A stretch of DNA of 64,000 nucleotides. Origin: Carnobacterium_B sp045617425. Lineage in GTDB: Bacteria > Bacillota > Bacilli > Lactobacillales > Carnobacteriaceae. Below the pieces are notes generated by a model. That model ran no database searches and had not been told where the DNA came from. It saw nothing but the letters and a program-made list of their open reading frames with translations. Shown one piece after another: positions 25,679 through 34,125 of the stretch. The number at the start of each line of letters is the position of its first letter. The stretch's first letter is position 1. A program made the position numbers and the translations under genes. The stretch covers positions 62,001 to 126,000 of the forward strand of contig NZ_JAZLIO010000018.1 of assembly GCF_045617425.1 (NCBI RefSeq), read 5' to 3'.

Positions 25679-26668
25679 ATGAAAAAAATCATCAATGATC
25701 CATCGAATATTTTAGATGAAATGCTTAATGGTTTAGTCTTTGCCTACGAAGACTTGGTTGAACGTTTACCTGAAACATCTGTCATTCATCGTAAAGTTGA
25801 ACATACAGGAAAAGTTGGTTTAGTGAGTGGTGGTGGTAGTGGACATGAACCTTCTCACGCCGGTTTTGTTGGAAAAGGGATGTTGTCAGCTGCTGTTTGT
25901 GGCGAAGTGTTCACCTCTCCAACTCCTGATCAAATTTTAGAAGGTATCAAGGCTAGTGATGAAGGAAAAGGCGTATTCTTAATTATTAAAAACTATTCTG
26001 GAGACGTTATGAACTTTGATATGGCTAAAGAGTTAGCAGAAATGGATGATATTGAAGTTGATTATGTCGTAGTAGATGATGATATTGCTGTTGAAGATAG
26101 CACATATACTGCTGGAAAACGTGGAATTGCGGGTACTGTATTAGTTCACAAAATCTTAGGTGCTGCTGCTGAAAAAGGGTTATCTTTAACAGAGATCAAA
26201 GCATTAGCAGACAAGCTTATCCCAAATGTTAAATCTTTAGGTGTTGCTTTAAATCCTGCTACTGTACCAGAAGTTGGCAAACCAGGATTTGAATTAGAAG
26301 CTGATGAAATTGAATTCGGCGTAGGAATCCATGGCGAACCTGGTTACCGCAGAGAAAAACTTCAACCTTCTGCTGCACTAGCTAAAGAACTTGTTAATCA
26401 ATTAAAGAAAGAATTTCAATGGGAAAAAGGAGATACTTTTGCCGTTTTAGTAAATGGTATGGGTGGAACTCCGTTAATGGAACAATTTATTTTTATGAAT
26501 GATGTAAAACAGTTATTAAAGGACGAAGGATTAACGTTAGACTTCAGAAAAGTTGGCGACTACATGACTTCTATCGATATGGAAGGTCTTTCTCTAACCT
26601 TAGTTAAACTTGAAGATTCTAGTTGGTTAGAGTATTTAAATGAACCCGTAACAACAATTGCATGGTAA
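25679..26668 (+). CDS. dhaK: Dihydroxyacetone kinase, DhaK subunit
   Basis: A 329-residue substrate-binding subunit of the PTS-dependent dihydroxyacetone kinase. It binds dihydroxyacetone covalently through a His, here in GIHGEPGYRREK (near residue 220), and the glycine-rich SGGGSGHEPSHAGFVGKGM near residue 50 is diagnostic. It starts at MKKIINDPSN after CAGGGGG; the frame is open further upstream without a ribosome site. It is followed by dhaL and dhaM, making a complete kinase. The product dihydroxyacetone phosphate enters glycolysis, fitting the glycerol genes downstream. Confidence 0.95.
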   Translation: MKKIINDPSNILDEMLNGLVFAYEDLVERLPETSVIHRKVEHTGKVGLVSGGGSGHEPSHAGFVGKGMLSAAVCGEVFTSPTPDQILEGIKASDEGKGVFLIIKNYSGDVMNFDMAKELAEMDDIEVDYVVVDDDIAVEDSTYTAGKRGIAGTVLVHKILGAAAEKGLSLTEIKALADKLIPNVKSLGVALNPATVPEVGKPGFELEADEIEFGVGIHGEPGYRREKLQPSAALAKELVNQLKKEFQWEKGDTFAVLVNGMGGTPLMEQFIFMNDVKQLLKDEGLTLDFRKVGDYMTSIDMEGLSLTLVKLEDSSWLEYLNEPVTTIAW

Positions 26669-26687
26669 AGAAAGGGGAACAAATTTT

Positions 26688-27275
26688 ATGTTAACTCAAG
26701 ATACAGCAAGAAAGTGGATTGATCTTTTTATTGAACAAATTTTAGAAAACAAAGATTATCTTAGCGAACTAGATACGGCTATTGGTGATGGTGACCACGG
26801 AAACAACCTTGCTCGCGGAGCTAATGCATTAACTGAAGCATTGCAAACTAAAAATCCTGAAACGTTACCCGATCTTCTTAAAGTAACTGGAATGACTTTA
26901 GTTAGTAAAGTAGGAGGCGCTTCAGGCCCACTACTAGGCTCTGCTTTTATTAGCATGGCTAAGGCTAGCCAAGACAGCGATGATCTAGCAACCGTCTTAG
27001 AAGCCGGATTAGAAGGCATCCAAAAACGTGGGAAAGCCGTAGCAGGAGAAAAAACTATGGTCGATGAATGGGTACCGATTGTTGAAGCTGTAAAATCAAA
27101 AACGTTGACAAGTGCTTTTATTGACGAAACTGTTGAAAAAACAATAGACATGAAAGCTACTAAAGGGCGTGCCTCTTATTTAGGTGACCGCTCTATCGGT
27201 CACATTGACCCGGGTGCTATGTCCAGCAGTTATTTATTTAAAACAATGATGGAAGCAGGTGTTTACGATGAGTAA
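26688..27275 (+). CDS. dhaL: Dihydroxyacetone kinase, DhaL (ADP-binding) subunit
   Basis: A 195-residue all-helical subunit holding a tightly bound ADP, which is rephosphorylated by DhaM and passes the phosphate to dihydroxyacetone. The metal-binding aspartates are in DTAIGDGDHGNNLARG, and GGASGPLLGSAF plus KGRASYLGDRSIGHIDPGA are nucleotide-site motifs. I start it at MLTQDTAR (26688), after AAAGGGGAAC. It begins 19 bases after dhaK and overlaps the start of dhaM by eight bases. Confidence 0.94.
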   Translation: MLTQDTARKWIDLFIEQILENKDYLSELDTAIGDGDHGNNLARGANALTEALQTKNPETLPDLLKVTGMTLVSKVGGASGPLLGSAFISMAKASQDSDDLATVLEAGLEGIQKRGKAVAGEKTMVDEWVPIVEAVKSKTLTSAFIDETVEKTIDMKATKGRASYLGDRSIGHIDPGAMSSSYLFKTMMEAGVYDE

Positions 27276-27642
27276 AGAATATGGTGTATTGCTAGTTTCT
27301 CATGTAACCGAAATCGCAGACGGTTTAGCTAAATTAATTAGTGAAGTTGCTAAAGATGTCACTGTTAAGAGTGCTGGTGGAACTCCTGAAGGCGGAATTG
27401 GAACCAGCTTTGATCGAATTGAAGAGGCTCTATCTTCTTTTGAAGAAGAAACAGTTCTGGCTTTTTATGATTTAGGCAGTGCTAAAATGAATTTAGAACT
27501 AGCGATTGAAACTTCTGATAAGACAGTCAATTTATATGACACTGCTTTAATTGAAAGTGCCTATACTGCAGCTGCTTTATTGCAGGCGGAAGCACCATTA
27601 GAAGCTATTGAAGAACAGTTGAGCACCTTAAAAATAAAATAA
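27268..27642 (+). CDS. dhaM: Dihydroxyacetone kinase, phosphotransfer subunit DhaM
   Basis: A 124-residue EIIA-mannose-type domain that takes phosphate from HPr. The active His is in GVLLVSHVTEIADGL (residue 10), and AGGTPEGGIGTSFDRI is a conserved stretch. It is a single-domain DhaM, as usual in Firmicutes, lacking the HPr and EI domains of the enterobacterial protein. The ATG at 27268 overlaps the dhaL stop, so translation is coupled. It closes the operon, followed by a terminator. Confidence 0.93.
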   Translation: MSKEYGVLLVSHVTEIADGLAKLISEVAKDVTVKSAGGTPEGGIGTSFDRIEEALSSFEEETVLAFYDLGSAKMNLELAIETSDKTVNLYDTALIESAYTAAALLQAEAPLEAIEEQLSTLKIK

Positions 27643-27654
27643 TACTAGTTAACC

Positions 27655-27690
27655 AATAACCGCTCTCTGTAATGGAGAGCGGTTATTTAG
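27655..27690 (+). terminator. Terminator of dhaKLM
   Basis: AATAACCGCTCTC and GAGAGCGGTTATT pair perfectly over 13 positions. The T run after it is poor (TAGTTTGG), but the stem is strong and sits directly after dhaM. Confidence 0.75.
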
Positions 27691-27790
27691 TTTGGTTAAA
27701 AAACGCATTTGAATTTTCATGAAATTTTCACTTACGAAAGAGTTATTTTTTCTGATACACTTCTTATAGATACACAAAAAGGAGTTTTTC

Positions 27791-28300
27791 ATTATCAAAG
27801 AAATTAAAGAAAACAGATTGCCCCACAATGGAAAAGAAGGAATGTTATACGGTGTCATTATTTGCGCAATAACTGTTTTAATTATGAGTACAGTAAATAT
27901 TGGACTAGAATTTGGAAAACTTGATAAAGAAGTATTTATGATTATTTTCAAATCTTTTCCACTTATTTTGATCATTGCCATGTTATTAGAAGTACTTGTT
28001 ATTGGACGTATTGCAGAAAAACTAGTGCATACTTTTTCTGATGATACCGATGGATTTAATGCAAAAATTTTATTTACCATCTTTTTTACTGTTATTGGGA
28101 TGTCATTGATTATGACAGTACTTGGCACTATGATTGGTAAAGGTTTCAACTTATCTTCATTTGAATCATTGTCACATTGGCCTAGAAATTTTTCGATTGC
28201 TTTGTTTTGTGAACTTTTGATTGCTCAACCACCTGCACGATTTGTTATGAAAAAATTACATGAACGTCAGTCAAATAATTTAGATTATGATTTTGATTAA
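27791..28300 (+). CDS. DUF2798 family membrane protein, apparent ATT start
   Basis: A 169-residue protein with four membrane helices in two similar halves, each like a DUF2798 unit (GVIICAITVLIMSTVNIGLE and FTIFFTVIGMSLIMTVLGTM). The function is unknown. No ATG, GTG or TTG lies at the expected place: an ideal GGAG is followed six bases later by ATT, giving IKEIKENRLPHNGKEG, which looks like a family N-terminus. The only usable alternative is a TTG at 27818, without a ribosome site, nine codons inside. Either ATT is the real start or the start codon has mutated. Confidence 0.75.
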   Translation: MIKEIKENRLPHNGKEGMLYGVIICAITVLIMSTVNIGLEFGKLDKEVFMIIFKSFPLILIIAMLLEVLVIGRIAEKLVHTFSDDTDGFNAKILFTIFFTVIGMSLIMTVLGTMIGKGFNLSSFESLSHWPRNFSIALFCELLIAQPPARFVMKKLHERQSNNLDYDFD

Positions 28301-28324
28301 CTTTTTATAATTAAAACGACCATA

Positions 28325-28366
28325 AAAAACTTACCTTTCCTTTTTCATAGAAAGGTAAGTTTTTTT
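28325..28366 (+). terminator. Terminator of the DUF2798 gene
   Basis: ACTTACCTTTC and GAAAGGTAAGT form an 11-pair stem followed by seven T. Confidence 0.87.
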
Positions 28367-28372
28367 GCGTCA

Positions 28373-28489
28373 CTCTTCTATCTAGTGCCGTTTCATGGGA
28401 AAGTGGCAATAGTTTTGTGACTCGCTCATTCGTGTAGAGTCATTTCATGGAAAAGTGAGACCGATTTTCCATATCACTTATTCGTGAAA
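28373..28489. repeat. Paired intergenic palindromes, copy 2
   Basis: The best arms are TTTCATGGAAAAGTGA (28443-28458) and TCACTTATTCGTGAAA (28474-28489), pairing with wobbles. Further half-units lie at about 28390 (TTTCATGGGAAAGTGG) and 28372 (TCACTCTTC). The unit and its alternating orientation match the copy at 17276-17373. Confidence 0.65.
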
Positions 28490-28533
28490 GGAACACTGTT
28501 TTTGGAAATATTTCCTAGAATAAGTATTAGGAT

Positions 28534-28568
28534 AAAAAAAGAGGATAAGACTTTTGTCTTACCCTCTC
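28534..28568 (-). terminator. Terminator of the glpK1-glpD operon
   Basis: On the minus strand AGAGGGTAAGAC pairs with GTCTTATCCTCT around AAAA, followed by a run of seven T, just after the glpD stop. Confidence 0.87.
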
Positions 28569-28576
28569 TTAGTTTG

Positions 28577-30241
28577 TTATAAATTTGAAAGATTGGCTTC
28601 AGCAATCATTTCTTCTAATTCTGCAACCATTTTTTCTTTTGTTGCTGCATCCCATTGGTAGTAATCAGCCATAAATTCAACAACAGCTTCTTTTATCTCT
28701 AGAACATGGTGATGATCAAATAAGATACTTTCTGTTCTACGGTCAAAGAAATCTGTAGGTGTTAGAACCATTTCATTTTCTAAAGTGTAGATAAGGAATA
28801 ACGCATCCCCTAAATCTAGGTTAGCGGGTTTTGTGAAAGAATTAGCTCGATCAAAAATTTCGCTGGCATTTGAGCCAAACCATCTGACTATTTTTTCCGC
28901 TTCTCCTTTTGAAAGACCACTTTCCATTCCTTTTTTAGCTTGTTCTTCAACATAAGCTTCAAACTTGCTTCCTAAAGGAACATCTCCGCCTGATAATTTA
29001 ACTACTTTAGTATCTACTTCAGGGTATTCTTTACCCGTTTTTTCTTTCAATCGTTTAGAAATTAATTTTAACGATCCCTCAGCCATCTTGCGGTAATCAG
29101 TTAATTTCCCTCCCGCAATTGTGATCAACCCATTTTCAGATTCTGTTAATGAGCTTCCTCTAGATACTGCTGATGGATTTTTTCCGCCGCTTTCTGCAAT
29201 CAAAGGTCTCAATCCAGCCCAACTTGCTTCAATATCTGTTACGGTCAGCTTAGCTTCTGGGAATCGATAGTTTACCGCTTTTAACAAGTACTCGATATCT
29301 TCTTGGGAAACTGTTGGATGATTGATATCTCCAGTATAGTCCGTATCCGTTGTTCCAAAGTACGTTTTTCCATTACGTGGAATAATAAAAAGCATACGAT
29401 TATCAGAAAAACTAGAATCCGTATAAATAGGGCCATTCACATGTAAACGCTCTTCAGGAACCACTAAATGAACCCCTTTTGTTGGGCGCATTCTTTGTTC
29501 AGAGTCTGCTTCACTTTTTTCTCTTGTTTCATCTGACCACGGGCCTGTAGCATTCATGATAATATCAGCATTGATGTCAAATTGTTCCCCAGTTATTACA
29601 TCTTGGGCTTTTACACCAGCTACTTTTTGTTGATCATCAAATATAAAATCAACAGCTTTAACATAATTCGCAATGATGGAACCAAAATCATTCGCTTTTT
29701 TCATTAACTCTGTTGTGATTCTGGCATCATCAGAAGTATAGTCTAGATAAACTCCCGCTTGTAATAAATCTTCTTTTTTAAGCGCTGGTTCACGCTCTAA
29801 AGTGGACTCTTTATCTAAGAAGTAATTCTTGTATTCTTCTTGGACATCCGATAATTCATCATATAATTTCAAGGCTACTTCTGCAGAAAATGAAGAAAAT
29901 GAAGCATCTTGCTCATCATAGATTGGCAATATCATAGGTGTGGGATGAACAATATGTGCAGCATTGTTATAGATGATTTCACGTTCTCTAGAAACTTCAG
30001 CAACATTTTCCACATCAAATTGTTTCAAGTAACGTAATCCACCATGAATTAATTTTGTTGAACGACTGCTTGTTCCAGATGCAAAATCGCCCATCTCAAT
30101 TAAGCCATTTATTAATCCTTTAGCACCAGCTTCTACCGTGATCCCTGCCCCAGTAATACCCCCTCCTATAATAAGTAGATCCAGTTGAGTGGATTTTAAT
30201 TTTTCGATATTTTCTTTTCTAGTTTTTGCTGAAAATGCCAT
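28577..30241 (-). CDS. glpD: Glycerol-3-phosphate dehydrogenase/oxidase
   Basis: A 554-residue FAD enzyme oxidising glycerol-3-phosphate to dihydroxyacetone phosphate at the membrane. The FAD motif LLIIGGGITGAGITVEA is near residue 20, followed by GTSSRSTKLIHGGLRYLKQF and the substrate region RPTKGVHLVV. The sequence is close to streptococcal GlpO oxidases, yet the roughly 50-residue insertion those carry after GLRPL is absent, so the electron acceptor (oxygen or quinone) is uncertain. I start it at MAFSAKTRK (30241), after GAGGAGG. It begins 43 bases after the altered glpK copy and shares its transcript. Confidence 0.92.
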   Translation of the reverse strand: MAFSAKTRKENIEKLKSTQLDLLIIGGGITGAGITVEAGAKGLINGLIEMGDFASGTSSRSTKLIHGGLRYLKQFDVENVAEVSREREIIYNNAAHIVHPTPMILPIYDEQDASFSSFSAEVALKLYDELSDVQEEYKNYFLDKESTLEREPALKKEDLLQAGVYLDYTSDDARITTELMKKANDFGSIIANYVKAVDFIFDDQQKVAGVKAQDVITGEQFDINADIIMNATGPWSDETREKSEADSEQRMRPTKGVHLVVPEERLHVNGPIYTDSSFSDNRMLFIIPRNGKTYFGTTDTDYTGDINHPTVSQEDIEYLLKAVNYRFPEAKLTVTDIEASWAGLRPLIAESGGKNPSAVSRGSSLTESENGLITIAGGKLTDYRKMAEGSLKLISKRLKEKTGKEYPEVDTKVVKLSGGDVPLGSKFEAYVEEQAKKGMESGLSKGEAEKIVRWFGSNASEIFDRANSFTKPANLDLGDALFLIYTLENEMVLTPTDFFDRRTESILFDHHHVLEIKEAVVEFMADYYQWDAATKEKMVAELEEMIAEANLSNL

Positions 30242-30284
30242 ATTATTTCCTCCTCTAACTATTTTAAACACATCTAACTGAAGT

Positions 30285-31799
30285 TTATTTTTTTCTTAAG
30301 GGTTTGTGTTTGTATGCCTTGGTTGCTTCGACAGCTGATTGCCAACCGGCATATAAATCTTCTCGTACAGATTCTTCCATGTTAGGATCATATGCAGCAT
30401 CTTTCTCCCAATTTTTTTTGACTTCATTACCATCTTTCCAAAAACCAGTTGCCAAACCTGCCAAATAAGCAGCTCCTATATTTGCTGTTTCGGTTTCTTT
30501 TTGGCGTTCAACTCGTTTGTTTAACATGTCGGCTTGAAATTGCATTAAAAAGTTATTTTGAGCTGCTCCGCCATTCACGCGTAACACTTCAATTGGAATA
30601 CCTGATTCTTCATTCATTGTATCTACAACTGTTTTTATTTGGTATGCAAGAGACTCTAATGTCGCACGAATAAAGTGCTCTTTCGTTGTTCCACGAGTCA
30701 AACCTAAGATTGATCCTTGAGCATCTTGATCCCAATATGGTGCGGCTAAACCTGTAAATGAAGGCACTACATAGACATTGTCTGTTGATGCTACTTTTTC
30801 AGCATATGACTCAGTATCAGGGGTTGTTTTGACCATTCTAAGTCCATCTCTTAACCACTGCAATGCAGATCCAGCCACAAAGATACTTCCTTCTAACGTG
30901 TAAGTAATCTCCCCATTAATTCCATAGGCAATAGAAGTCAATAATCCATTGTCTGATTTAATTGGTTTAGCACCGGTGTTCATAATAATAAAGGCACCTG
31001 TGCCATAGGTTGCATTAACCATCCCTTTTTCATGTCCTTCATGCCCCAATAAAGCCGCTTGTTGGTCAATTGCCATACCCGCAATTGGGACTTCTCCACC
31101 ATAAAAATGTGAGGGTACGGTAGTTCCATAAACTTCAGAAGATGATTTTACTTCTGGCAGCATTTCTTTTGGAATATCTAGTAAAGCTAAAATATCTTCA
31201 TCCCATTTTAGGTCATAGATATTAAACAGCATGGTACGGCTGGCGTTCGAGTAATCGGTAACATGCGCTTTTCCGCCTGTTAATTTCCAGACCAACCAAG
31301 AATCGATCGTTCCGAATAACAATTCGCCTTTTTGAGCACGTTCTCTTGATCCTTTAACATGATCCAAGATCCATTTGATTTTAGTCGCTGAGAAATAAGA
31401 ATCAACTACTAACCCTGTTTTACTATGAATAGAATCTTTATGACCATCTTCTTTTAGTTGTTTTGCGATTTCATTGGTTTGCTTAGATTGCCATCCGATA
31501 GCTTGATAAATAGGTCTACCCGTTGTTTTGTCCCAAACAACAGTTGTCTCACGTTGATTGGTAATGCCTACACTATTGATGTCGGCTGGTTTTACTCCCG
31601 ATTCAATTAATACTCCTGCAATAACCGACAATACAGACAACCATATCTCATTTGCATTTTGTTCTACCCAACCTGGGGCAGGAAAATTTTGTGTGATTTC
31701 TTTTTGAGAACTCCATTTTTGATTGCCTTTTTCATCAAACAAAATGGCTTTCGTCATATCCGTTCCTTGACTGATTGACATGATATATTTTTTACTCAT
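30285..31799 (-). CDS. Glycerol kinase-like paralogue with altered active site
   Basis: A 504-residue FGGY-family protein, clearly a paralogue of the next gene, with long identical segments in the middle third. Several kinase signature positions differ: the N-terminal DQGTTSTR is SQGTDMTK here, losing the Asp and the TTS loop of the phosphate/Mg site; GMAGDQQ is GMAIDQQ; RVDGGA is RVNGGA; ETTALGAA is ETANIGAA. The catalytic-base Asp (in DQQAALLG) and the His of HFYGG, the HPr phosphorylation site in Firmicutes GlpK, remain. It may be a weak, altered-specificity or regulatory protein. AGGAGG precedes the ATG at 31799; glpD follows. Confidence 0.85.
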   Translation of the reverse strand: MSKKYIMSISQGTDMTKAILFDEKGNQKWSSQKEITQNFPAPGWVEQNANEIWLSVLSVIAGVLIESGVKPADINSVGITNQRETTVVWDKTTGRPIYQAIGWQSKQTNEIAKQLKEDGHKDSIHSKTGLVVDSYFSATKIKWILDHVKGSRERAQKGELLFGTIDSWLVWKLTGGKAHVTDYSNASRTMLFNIYDLKWDEDILALLDIPKEMLPEVKSSSEVYGTTVPSHFYGGEVPIAGMAIDQQAALLGHEGHEKGMVNATYGTGAFIIMNTGAKPIKSDNGLLTSIAYGINGEITYTLEGSIFVAGSALQWLRDGLRMVKTTPDTESYAEKVASTDNVYVVPSFTGLAAPYWDQDAQGSILGLTRGTTKEHFIRATLESLAYQIKTVVDTMNEESGIPIEVLRVNGGAAQNNFLMQFQADMLNKRVERQKETETANIGAAYLAGLATGFWKDGNEVKKNWEKDAAYDPNMEESVREDLYAGWQSAVEATKAYKHKPLRKK

Positions 31800-31872
31800 A
31801 TGCTGCCTCCTAAACAATAAGCTTGATTTATCGACTATCTTGATACTTTCATTTTCCTTTTAAACAGTTTAA

Positions 31873-31923
31873 ATAGAATGAAAAAGAACATCCCAAATAA
31901 AAAGATGTGCTTTTTCATTCTAT
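31873..31923. terminator. Long inverted repeat between the two glpK genes
   Basis: ATAGAATGAAAAAGAACATC and GATGTGCTTTTTCATTCTAT pair over 20 positions with one mismatch. It lies downstream of glpK2 and upstream of its paralogue, so it may end the glpK2 transcript or stabilise its 3' end; no clear T tract follows the whole stem. Confidence 0.6.
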
Positions 31924-31971
31924 CCTTAAATGTTAAATTACTCAAAAATAACGATTTATTTTGGCTAGCTT

Positions 31972-33489
31972 TTATTTATCTTTTCTTTTAGATTTATGTT
32001 TGAATACTCGTGTAGCTTCTACAGCTGATTGCCAACCGGTATACAGATCTTCACGTTCTTCTTCTTCCATATTTGGTTCAAATGTCGCATCTTTTTCCCA
32101 ATATTTTTTGATCTCATCTTGATCTTTCCAAAATCCAGTTGCCAGCCCTGCAAGATAAGCAGCACCTAAAGCTGTTGTTTCACTAATTTTAGAACGTTCA
32201 ATTTTAGTATCTAAAATATCTGCTTGGAATTGCATTAAAAAGTCATTTTTCGATGCTCCACCATCCACACGCAATGTTTTAATTGGAATGCCTGATTCTT
32301 TATTCATGGTATCGACAACATCTTTTGTTTGGTAAGCCAACGATTCAAGTGTTGCTCTGATGAAGTGTTCTTTCGTTGTACCACGAGTTAAACCAAAAAC
32401 AGCCCCACGAGCATCTTGATCCCAATAAGGAGCTCCCAATCCTGTAAATGCTGGTACGACATATACATTTTCTGTTGACTCTACTTTTTTAGCATACTCT
32501 TCTGATTCTGGAGCTGTTCTAAACATTCTCATTCCGTCTCTTAACCATTGAAGTGCTGATCCAGCAACAAAAATACTACCTTCTAAGGCATAAGTGATTT
32601 CACCGTTTAAACCGTAAGCAATCGATGTCAGCAATCCATTGTCAGATTTAATCGGTTCTTTTCCGGTGTTCATAATAATAAAAGCACCTGTACCATAAGT
32701 ATTTTTAACCATTCCTTTTTCATATCCTACTTGACCGAATAAAGCAGCTTGTTGGTCACCAGCCATACCGGCAATAGGAATTTGTCCACCATAAAAATGT
32801 TCTGGAATTGTTTTGCCATACACTTCTGAAGAGGATTTTACTTCTGGCAGCATTTCTTTTGGAATATCTAATAATGCTAAAATATCTTCATCCCATTTCA
32901 GGTCATAAATATTAAATAGCATCGTACGACTAGCATTTGAATAATCGGTAACATGAGCTTTTCCGCCTGTTAATTTCCAAACCAGCCAAGAATCAATGGT
33001 TCCAAATAACAGTTCACCTTTTTTAGCACGTTCTCTTGATCCTTCAACATGATCCAAAATCCATTTGATTTTAGTTGCTGAGAAGTAAGAATCGATTACT
33101 AATCCCGTTTTATCTTTAATTAATTTTGTATGTCCATCTTGTTTTAATTGATCGGCAATGTCATTTGTTTGTTTTGATTGCCAGACAATAGCACGATAAA
33201 TTGGTCTACCGGTTGCTTTATCCCAAACAACAGTTGTTTCACGTTGATTGGTAATTCCAATACTATCAATATCAGATGGTTTTAATCCAGATTCAATCAA
33301 CACACCTGCAATGACTGATAAAACTGAAATCCAAATTTCATTCGCATCATGCTCTACCCAACCTGGTTGAGGAAAATGTTGAGTAAATTCTTTTTGAGAA
33401 CTCCACTTGGGGTTTCCTGCTTTATCAAATAGGATTGCTCTAGTACTGGTAGTACCTTGATCAATCGACATAATATATTCTTTTGTCAT
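31972..33489 (-). CDS. glpK: Glycerol kinase
   Basis: A 505-residue kinase phosphorylating glycerol to glycerol-3-phosphate in the cytosol. All family signatures are intact: IDQGTTSTRAI at the N-terminus, TNQRETTVVWDK, GMAGDQQAALFGQ with the catalytic Asp, TYGTGAFIIMNTG, RVDGGA and ETTALGAAYLAGL. The His in EHFYGGQ is the HPr~P target that activates GlpK in Firmicutes. It starts at MTKEYIMS (33489) after TTGGAGGG; the open frame runs further upstream through the promoter. The next gene downstream is the altered paralogue, then glpD. No glpF is in the window. Confidence 0.95.
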   Translation of the reverse strand: MTKEYIMSIDQGTTSTRAILFDKAGNPKWSSQKEFTQHFPQPGWVEHDANEIWISVLSVIAGVLIESGLKPSDIDSIGITNQRETTVVWDKATGRPIYRAIVWQSKQTNDIADQLKQDGHTKLIKDKTGLVIDSYFSATKIKWILDHVEGSRERAKKGELLFGTIDSWLVWKLTGGKAHVTDYSNASRTMLFNIYDLKWDEDILALLDIPKEMLPEVKSSSEVYGKTIPEHFYGGQIPIAGMAGDQQAALFGQVGYEKGMVKNTYGTGAFIIMNTGKEPIKSDNGLLTSIAYGLNGEITYALEGSIFVAGSALQWLRDGMRMFRTAPESEEYAKKVESTENVYVVPAFTGLGAPYWDQDARGAVFGLTRGTTKEHFIRATLESLAYQTKDVVDTMNKESGIPIKTLRVDGGASKNDFLMQFQADILDTKIERSKISETTALGAAYLAGLATGFWKDQDEIKKYWEKDATFEPNMEEEEREDLYTGWQSAVEATRVFKHKSKRKDK

Positions 33490-33510
33490 TTTATTCCCTC
33501 CAATAATATA

Positions 33511-33573
33511 ATACGCTTTCAAGCGTTTCACCCATAATGTACCGTTAAAAAAAACACTTGTAAAGCGTTTCAC
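33511..33573 (-). promoter_or_regulatory. glpK promoter with two cre-like elements
   Basis: On the minus strand TTTACA (33559-33564) and TACATT (33536-33541) are 17 bases apart. GGTGAAACGCTT occurs twice, once overlapping the -35 and once downstream of the -10, where it continues as GAAAGCG. These resemble CcpA cre sites, imperfectly. Catabolite repression of glycerol use would fit. Confidence 0.6.
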
Positions 33574-33858
33574 CTCAGCATTTTCTCCAATAATGTAACC
33601 GATTTTTTCTATTTTACGTATTTTTTTCACAATCAGGTGATAGAATTTATTTTTAAACAAAATCCTTTTATTTATACTTTAAATTTCAATTGGATTATAG
33701 GGATAGACTTTGCTTTCTTATTTATGTGAAAATATTATTCAATTCCACTTTTTTAGTTGCTAATTTTCCCAAGATTGACTTTTTTTTCATTTTATTTTTA
33801 TGGCAAAATATAGTCGAGAACTCAATTTTTAAAATACCTAAGAATACATTGACTGGCA

Positions 33859-33954
33859 TATTCACATTCGACCAAAATTAAAATTGGCTGACTTAAGTCC
33901 GGTCGAATACCGAACTCAAACCAACCAATCAACTATATAATAAAAACTCTAACT
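33859..33954 (+). repeat. Covarying hairpin repeat, copy 1
   Basis: A 20-pair hairpin runs from 33884 to 33928, with TTGGCTGACTTAAGTCCGGT as the left arm, loop CGAAT and right arm ACCGAACTCAAACCAACCAA, using several G-U pairs. The whole block is about 80% identical to 39448-39545. The stem bases differ between copies but still pair. The surrounding gap (33574-34125) has no supported gene. Confidence 0.7.
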
Positions 33955-33995
33955 TTTGGTGGGCAGGACCAATGAAAATAAACTGACAAGAAACA

Positions 33996-34038
33996 CAAAA
34001 AGCAGTACGCCATCAAATCGGAGTTCTGCTTTTTTATT
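33996..34038 (+). terminator. Terminator-like hairpin without an obvious gene
   Basis: AAAAAGCAGTAC and GAGTTCTGCTTTTTT pair imperfectly, with a T run on the plus strand. It lies 70 bases downstream of the hairpin repeat, so the repeat may be part of a short transcript ending here. Confidence 0.55.
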
Positions 34039-34125
34039 TTGACTAGGCCGCTCCATTTTCTAACTCTGTCTTAGTATTAACTTGTCTTTTATCTAATTAC
34101 ATTGAGACTGCAGTTTTTTCTCCAT

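Noticed and set aside
33690..33881. 63-codon frame on the plus strand
   Set aside because: It is poly-T-driven Phe/Leu-rich sequence without a ribosome site, and runs into the hairpin repeat.
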